Shown: piece after piece, positions 60,222 to 64,000 of the stretch | Layout: each line of letters starts with the position of its first letter | Position numbering within the stretch: the first letter of the stretch is position 1 | NCBI RefSeq assembly: GCF_004365655.1 | Contig: NZ_SOEO01000003.1 | Location: forward strand, 186,001 to 250,000 | DNA from: Epilithonimonas xixisoli | GTDB taxonomy: Bacteria > Bacteroidota > Bacteroidia > Flavobacteriales > Weeksellaceae | Direction of reading: 5' to 3' | DNA: 64,000 nucleotides | Translations under genes and position numbers: made by a program | The notes under the pieces: model-generated | The model's input: only the letters and a program-made list of their open reading frames with translations | What the model was told of the DNA's origin: nothing | The model's database searches: none

Positions 60222-61046
60222 ATGAAAACAATCATCCCATCCGATATTTCAGCAGTTCAATTACAACAAGTAATGCAAACAGCGATTGCGCCGAGACCAA
60301 TTGCTTTAGCAAGTACAATAAATGCAGAAGGAGAAATCAATCTTTCGCCTTTCAGTTTTTTCAATATGTTCAGCACGGTTCCACCGATTGTGATAATTTC
60401 GCCTTCCAGAAGAGTTCGTGATAATACGACCAAACATACTTTGGAAAATCTGAAAGAAGTTCCAGAATTGGTCATTGGAAATGTGAATTTCGAGATGGTT
60501 CAGCAGGTTTCCTTGGCGAGTACCGAATATGAAGATGGCGTGAATGAATTTATTAAATCAGGTTTAACAATGCAACCTGCAGACATTGTAAAACCACCTT
60601 TGATTGCAGAATCTCCCGTCAATTTCGAATGCAAAGTTCTTGAAATTAAAAGTTTAGGAGAACTTGGAGGCGCAGGAAATCTCGTGATTGCAGAAATTGT
60701 GAAAATTCATATCAATGAAAAATATCTGGATGAAGCCGGAAATCTAGACCAGAAACAATTGGATTTGGTAGCGAGATTGGGGAGTAATTTCTATTCCAGA
60801 AATAATGAAAACAATATCTTCGAAGTTCCTAAACCATTAGTGACGAAAGGAATCGGTTACGACAAGCTTCCTGACGAAATCAAACAAAGCGACATTTTTA
60901 CAGGCAACGATTTGGGAATGTTGGCGAATGTGGAAATTTTACCAAATGGTCCTTTTTCATCAGAAAAAGATGTACATTTATTAGCTCAGAACTTTTTAAA
61001 AAACAATGAAATCGAAAATGCGTGGAATGTTTTAAAATCTGACTGA
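60222..61046 (+). CDS. Flavin reductase family protein
   Basis: 274 residues. FMN-binding split-barrel: RPIALASTINAEGEINLSPF with SFFNMFSTVPPIVIIS, and VNFECKVLEIKSLGELGGAG. Such proteins reduce flavin with NAD(P)H or act as FMN-dependent oxidoreductases. It follows fahA by 102 bases and probably belongs to the same aromatic catabolism cluster; substrate unknown. Confidence 0.82.
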   Translation: MKTIIPSDISAVQLQQVMQTAIAPRPIALASTINAEGEINLSPFSFFNMFSTVPPIVIISPSRRVRDNTTKHTLENLKEVPELVIGNVNFEMVQQVSLASTEYEDGVNEFIKSGLTMQPADIVKPPLIAESPVNFECKVLEIKSLGELGGAGNLVIAEIVKIHINEKYLDEAGNLDQKQLDLVARLGSNFYSRNNENNIFEVPKPLVTKGIGYDKLPDEIKQSDIFTGNDLGMLANVEILPNGPFSSEKDVHLLAQNFLKNNEIENAWNVLKSD

Positions 61047-61051
61047 TAGCC

Positions 61052-61079
61052 ATTAAAAACTAAAAACCATCAATTAAAC
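61052..61079. repeat. Heptanucleotide array
   Basis: ATTAAAA ACTAAAA ACCATCA ATTAAAC: four 7-base steps, one base before the next start codon. Confidence 0.55.
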
Positions 61080-61080
61080 T

Positions 61081-61326
61081 ATGAAAAAATCGGTGTATCA
61101 AACCATCATCAGCCTTCTGATTTTGGTAATTGTGATGTCGGTTTTTGCCGTTGTCAACATCCAGGTCAGTTTGACATATGAAACTGAGAATATGAAAGAT
61201 TGCATTTCGCTGATTTCTGGGAGAAATCTTTGTCAGGAATTGTTAGTTTCGAAAATCATCATTGTGATTTGCCTGATTGTTGTTTCTGGAATGTTGAGTT
61301 TTAGGAGTAGGATTGTGAAAGATTAA
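61081..61326 (+). CDS. Small membrane protein
   Basis: 81 residues with two transmembrane helices (IISLLILVIVMSVFAVVNI and VSKIIIVICLIVVSGMLSF) and a short hydrophilic loop with two cysteines. No family recognised. Convergent with, and overlapping by 26 bases, the toxin gene. Confidence 0.55.
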   Translation: MKKSVYQTIISLLILVIVMSVFAVVNIQVSLTYETENMKDCISLISGRNLCQELLVSKIIIVICLIVVSGMLSFRSRIVKD

Positions 61327-61648
61327 TTCTACTTTCTCTTTCAATTTTTGTGGGATTTTGGCGTGTGTCGAAGATGTCGACAATTTTTATTTGAAAATCA
61401 TCGTCATTTATTGAATATATTATTTTGTAATTAGATTCGACAATATAATGGTAGTCAATGTTTTTATACATTAAAGAGAGTTCCTTTTGCCCAATTCTAG
61501 GATTGTTGATTAATCTATCAGGGGCTAAAAGAATTTTGGTAATGATTTTTTGAGCAACATTATAGCTTTTAGATTTTTCTTGATAATAAAGAAAAATTTC
61601 ATCAATTTGTTGTTCAGAAAATTCTGACCAAACGATTTTATAAGCCAT
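61301..61648 (-). CDS. RelE/ParE-like toxin
   Basis: 115 residues from ATG 61648 (MAYKIVWSEFSEQQID). ParE/RelE fold: two helices then strands, with NPRIGQKELSLMYKNIDYHY and VESNYKIIYSI, then VDIFDTRQNP near the end, a motif typical for ParE-like toxins. The antitoxin gene precedes it and overlaps by 11 bases. Confidence 0.85.
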   Translation of the reverse strand: MAYKIVWSEFSEQQIDEIFLYYQEKSKSYNVAQKIITKILLAPDRLINNPRIGQKELSLMYKNIDYHYIVESNYKIIYSINDDDFQIKIVDIFDTRQNPTKIERESRINLSQSYS

Positions 61649-61868
61649 ATTTAGAAAGAAGTTCTTCAGTTGTTTTGAATCTTCCATTTTCAAAATCATC
61701 CTCAGATTTTGCGATTCTTTCGTGAAGTTCTTCAACTGTAAAAGGTTTTAATTCTTTCTCAGACTGTTTGTTTTTTTTCAAAAGCTTCTCGAATTGAGAG
61801 ATTAATTCCTCACTTTGAAGATTTAGAAAAGCTTGAACAAATTCTATTTTTCTCGTTTCGATATTCAT
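61638..61868 (-). CDS. Antitoxin partner
   Basis: 76 residues from ATG 61868. Two-helix segment FVQAFLNLQSEELISQFEKLL followed by FTVEELHERIAKSEDDF. It shows the length and helical pattern of flavobacterial ParD/RelB-like antitoxins. Overlaps the toxin by 11 bases. Confidence 0.78.
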   Translation of the reverse strand: MNIETRKIEFVQAFLNLQSEELISQFEKLLKKNKQSEKELKPFTVEELHERIAKSEDDFENGRFKTTEELLSKYGL

Positions 61869-61923
61869 TTTCAATATGTTTTAATCAAAATTACAAATTT
61901 ATTTTTAAAGAAAATTATAACTA

Positions 61924-62463
61924 TTAATTTATATTCTTTCGTGAGAGTTGTTGATTTTCAGCAATTTCAATTTTTTGAATCTCGTTATTATTATTTCCTT
62001 TAATATACGTAATTTTCACTTTTAATCCATCATAAAAAGTATTGGAATGATTTCCTCCAAAATGGTTGAATTCATATAAAGCATTGTCCAAATAATTAAA
62101 TTGGATAGAATCAACATTAAATTTTTCGACAGTAGTTTTTCCACTTCTAGGATATGCGACTATTCTCTTAAAGTTTGAAATTTCTCCTTCAACTTTTTGA
62201 ACTCTATCAGAATTAAGTAATTTAGTTAGTCTTTTCTCTGTATTGTCTTCTGAGAAAAACTTTAAATAAACGTAGCCTGAAAATGATATAATTACAAATG
62301 GACTTACTATGAATAAATAAAACTTTTTTTCAAAATCTGATTTTTTAAATTTAAGAATTGATAAAAAAAGGAAAAATGAAATGATAAAAATAACTAGCGA
62401 AACAGAACTAGAAGATGTGGAACTTGGAGAATCAAGTATTGACCAATAAGTGTAATATTTCAT
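61924..62463 (-). CDS. Membrane protein of unknown function
   Basis: About 179 residues with two transmembrane helices near the N-terminus (VSLVIFIISFFLFLSIL and FYLFIVSPFVIISFSGYVYL) and a soluble C-terminal domain. No family recognised. It follows the ABC transporter gene on the same strand by 22 bases and may be co-transcribed. Confidence 0.55.
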   Translation of the reverse strand: MKYYTYWSILDSPSSTSSSSVSLVIFIISFFLFLSILKFKKSDFEKKFYLFIVSPFVIISFSGYVYLKFFSEDNTEKRLTKLLNSDRVQKVEGEISNFKRIVAYPRSGKTTVEKFNVDSIQFNYLDNALYEFNHFGGNHSNTFYDGLKVKITYIKGNNNNEIQKIEIAENQQLSRKNIN

Positions 62464-62485
62464 CAAATAAAGTTAATTATTTTTT

Positions 62486-64000
62486 CTAAATCACCGCATC
62501 TCCATCCGGCGAAACCACCTGAGCCCTGTAAAGCAAAGAGTAATACCCATTTTTCACAAGCAATTCCTGATGCGTTCCTTCTTCTACAATCAATCCGTGG
62601 TCCATCACGATGATTTTGTCTGCTTTTTCAATGGTCGAAAGTCGGTGCGCGATGAGAATTGATGTTCTGTTTTTCGTGATTTTTTCTGTCGCTCTTTGGA
62701 TTAATTTTTCACTTTCGTGGTCGATGGATGAGGTCGCTTCATCAAGAATTAAAATTTTCGGGTCAGAAAGATAAGCTCTCAAAAATGACAACAATTGTCT
62801 CTGTCCAAGGGAAATGGAAGAGCCTCTTTCGCTCACCACATAATCATATCCGTTTGGTAAACTTTCAATAAATTCGTCAACGCCTATTTCTTTCGAAGCT
62901 TTTTTTACTTGTTCCAAAGTAATGCTTTCGTCGCCCAAAGTCAGGTTTTCAAAAATACTGCCGTGGAAAAGAAAAACGTCCTGAAGAACAACGCCGATAT
63001 GACTTCGCAAATTATACAATTCATAATCCCGAATATCAACATCATCCAACATTATTTTTCCGGAATTAATATCATAAAGTCTGGTAATCAAACTGATAAT
63101 CGTAGATTTTCCTGCGCCGGTTGCTCCAACGATTGCTACAGTTTCTCCAGAATTCACTTTGAAATCAATGCCTTTCAAAACCAATTGTTTCTCGTCATAA
63201 GCAAAATGAACATTCTGGAATTCAATCTTTCCATCGAAATGGTCTCGTGCAATTGTTCCGTTATTTGGCATCGCTTGGTCTTCATCCATCACGCCGAGAA
63301 CCCTCTCCGCGCCTACAATTCCTCTCTGAATATTATTAAACCTATCCGCAATCTGTCTCAACGGACGAATCAGCATATTAATAAACTGAATAAAAGCAAT
63401 GATTACACCGGGCGTAGATTTAATAAAACCACCATAAAATAGAATAAATCCAATAAAAAGTGAAGAAATCAATTCAACCACCGGAAAGAATAACGAAAAG
63501 ATGAAAACCGTTCTCAACAAAGCTTTCTTCAATTCAATATTAATTTTATCAAACTTCGAAAACTCCGCTTCTTGTCGGTTGAAAACCTGAATCAAAGGCA
63601 TTCCTGCCAAACGTTCCTGCACAAAACTGTTCTGGGTGGAAGTCCAACTTCTTTCCTGTCCAAAAGCCGTTTTCAGTTTTTTCTGAAAAATCCTTGTGAT
63701 GACAACCATTATCGGAAGAATTGCCAAAGAAATCATACTCAGATGCGTGTCCACTTGGAACATCATAAAGAGGACAAAAGCGATTCTCAAAATGTCTCCA
63801 AAAACCATCAGAAATCCGTCTGTGTAAACTGTGGCAATCGTTTCTACATCGCCAACTGCTCTTGTTACGAGACTTCCAATCGGCGTTTTGTCAAAAAATG
63901 CAGTTCGGAAATAGATGAGTTTGTGATACAATCTTTCTCTAATGTCTCTAATCACATTCTGTGAAATGAAATTGGAGAAATAAACCAAGAAAAAGTTGAG
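62486..64000 (-). CDS. ABC exporter, permease-ATPase fusion (cut by right edge)
   Basis: About 505 residues are in the window; the frame continues past the right edge, so the start and the first membrane helices are missing. Transmembrane half of exporter type I with YFSNFISQNVIRDIRERLYH, then an ATPase with Walker A GATGAGKST, signature SLGQRQLLSF, Walker B ILILDEATSSID and the switch His in IAHRLST. It resembles MsbA/multidrug or lipid exporters. Substrate unknown. Confidence 0.9.
   Translation of the reverse strand, partial: LNFFLVYFSNFISQNVIRDIRERLYHKLIYFRTAFFDKTPIGSLVTRAVGDVETIATVYTDGFLMVFGDILRIAFVLFMMFQVDTHLSMISLAILPIMVVITRIFQKKLKTAFGQERSWTSTQNSFVQERLAGMPLIQVFNRQEAEFSKFDKINIELKKALLRTVFIFSLFFPVVELISSLFIGFILFYGGFIKSTPGVIIAFIQFINMLIRPLRQIADRFNNIQRGIVGAERVLGVMDEDQAMPNNGTIARDHFDGKIEFQNVHFAYDEKQLVLKGIDFKVNSGETVAIVGATGAGKSTIISLITRLYDINSGKIMLDDVDIRDYELYNLRSHIGVVLQDVFLFHGSIFENLTLGDESITLEQVKKASKEIGVDEFIESLPNGYDYVVSERGSSISLGQRQLLSFLRAYLSDPKILILDEATSSIDHESEKLIQRATEKITKNRTSILIAHRLSTIEKADKIIVMDHGLIVEEGTHQELLVKNGYYSLLYRAQVVSPDGDAVI

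Noticed and set aside
61052-61079. Extending the heptanucleotide family to the ACTAAAA steps before 61081
   Set aside because: Only four short low-complexity steps; listed as a weak feature but not used as evidence for the family.

Overview
The window looks like a chromosome segment of a Flavobacteriia bacterium of the Chryseobacterium type (Weeksellaceae). The grounds are: AT-rich DNA; almost no Shine-Dalgarno sequences but several TAnnTTTG promoter boxes with an upstream TTTG; the type IX secretion regulator PorX; a tiny lysine/arginine-rich protein of the kind found in Bacteroidetes; TonB-dependent receptors and SusD-free lipoprotein partners; and a complete tyrosine catabolism set. The species assignment is inference, since no database could be searched.

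Layout. 1-3.4 kb: envelope hydrolases, trmD and a type II NADH dehydrogenase. 3.5-6.9 kb: a vitamin B12 uptake operon on the minus strand (cobalamin riboswitch, BtuB receptor, a 57-bp tandem repeat, then a BtuG-like surface beta-propeller lipoprotein). 7-20 kb: housekeeping genes (mutY, two HU genes, rng, porX, exonuclease III, a TRIC-type channel, uvrC, a DUF2130 protein, panD). 20-29.3 kb: a long minus-strand run made of a flippase, a nucleotidyltransferase, a DUF4292 lipoprotein, an EnvC-like protein, TatA, a DUF4254 protein and ribA, with a GH92 glycosidase at its head. 29.4-37.4 kb: pyrC, an AraC regulator, an aldo/keto reductase, a 2,4-dienoyl-CoA reductase-like SDR, an M1 peptidase and a ribB whose GTP cyclohydrolase half has lost its zinc cysteines.

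37.7-45.2 kb is a 7.4-kb integrative element inserted in the 3' end of tRNA-Cys(GCA). It is bounded by 59-bp direct repeats that also duplicate the tRNA terminator. It carries a tyrosine integrase, an excisionase-like HTH protein, a possible replication protein, a HigBA-type toxin-antitoxin pair and several proteins I cannot identify. Paired AATTCCAACC repeats near both ends look like integrase arm sites.

45.6-64 kb: mpl, a thioredoxin-like protein next to a TonB receptor with a CxxC in its plug, a Bax-inhibitor-1 protein, then the tyrosine/homogentisate genes (hmgA, hppD, fahA) interleaved with a Crp/Fnr regulator, a CoA-transferase and a flavin reductase. A RelE/ParE-type toxin-antitoxin pair and an ABC exporter cut by the right edge end the window.

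The most unusual content is in the intergenic DNA. Many gaps hold degenerate arrays with an exact 7-bp period (TCTAnnn, TGATnnn, TCAnnnn). In some gaps two arrays face each other to make a long palindrome, and in one case they bracket a terminator and fill the entire gap between two stop codons. A second family of about 80-140 bp elements (AGGAGC...GGGCTATG) occurs at least four times, with a sister variant, and there are further families of inverted repeats. These are direct observations; their function is unknown.
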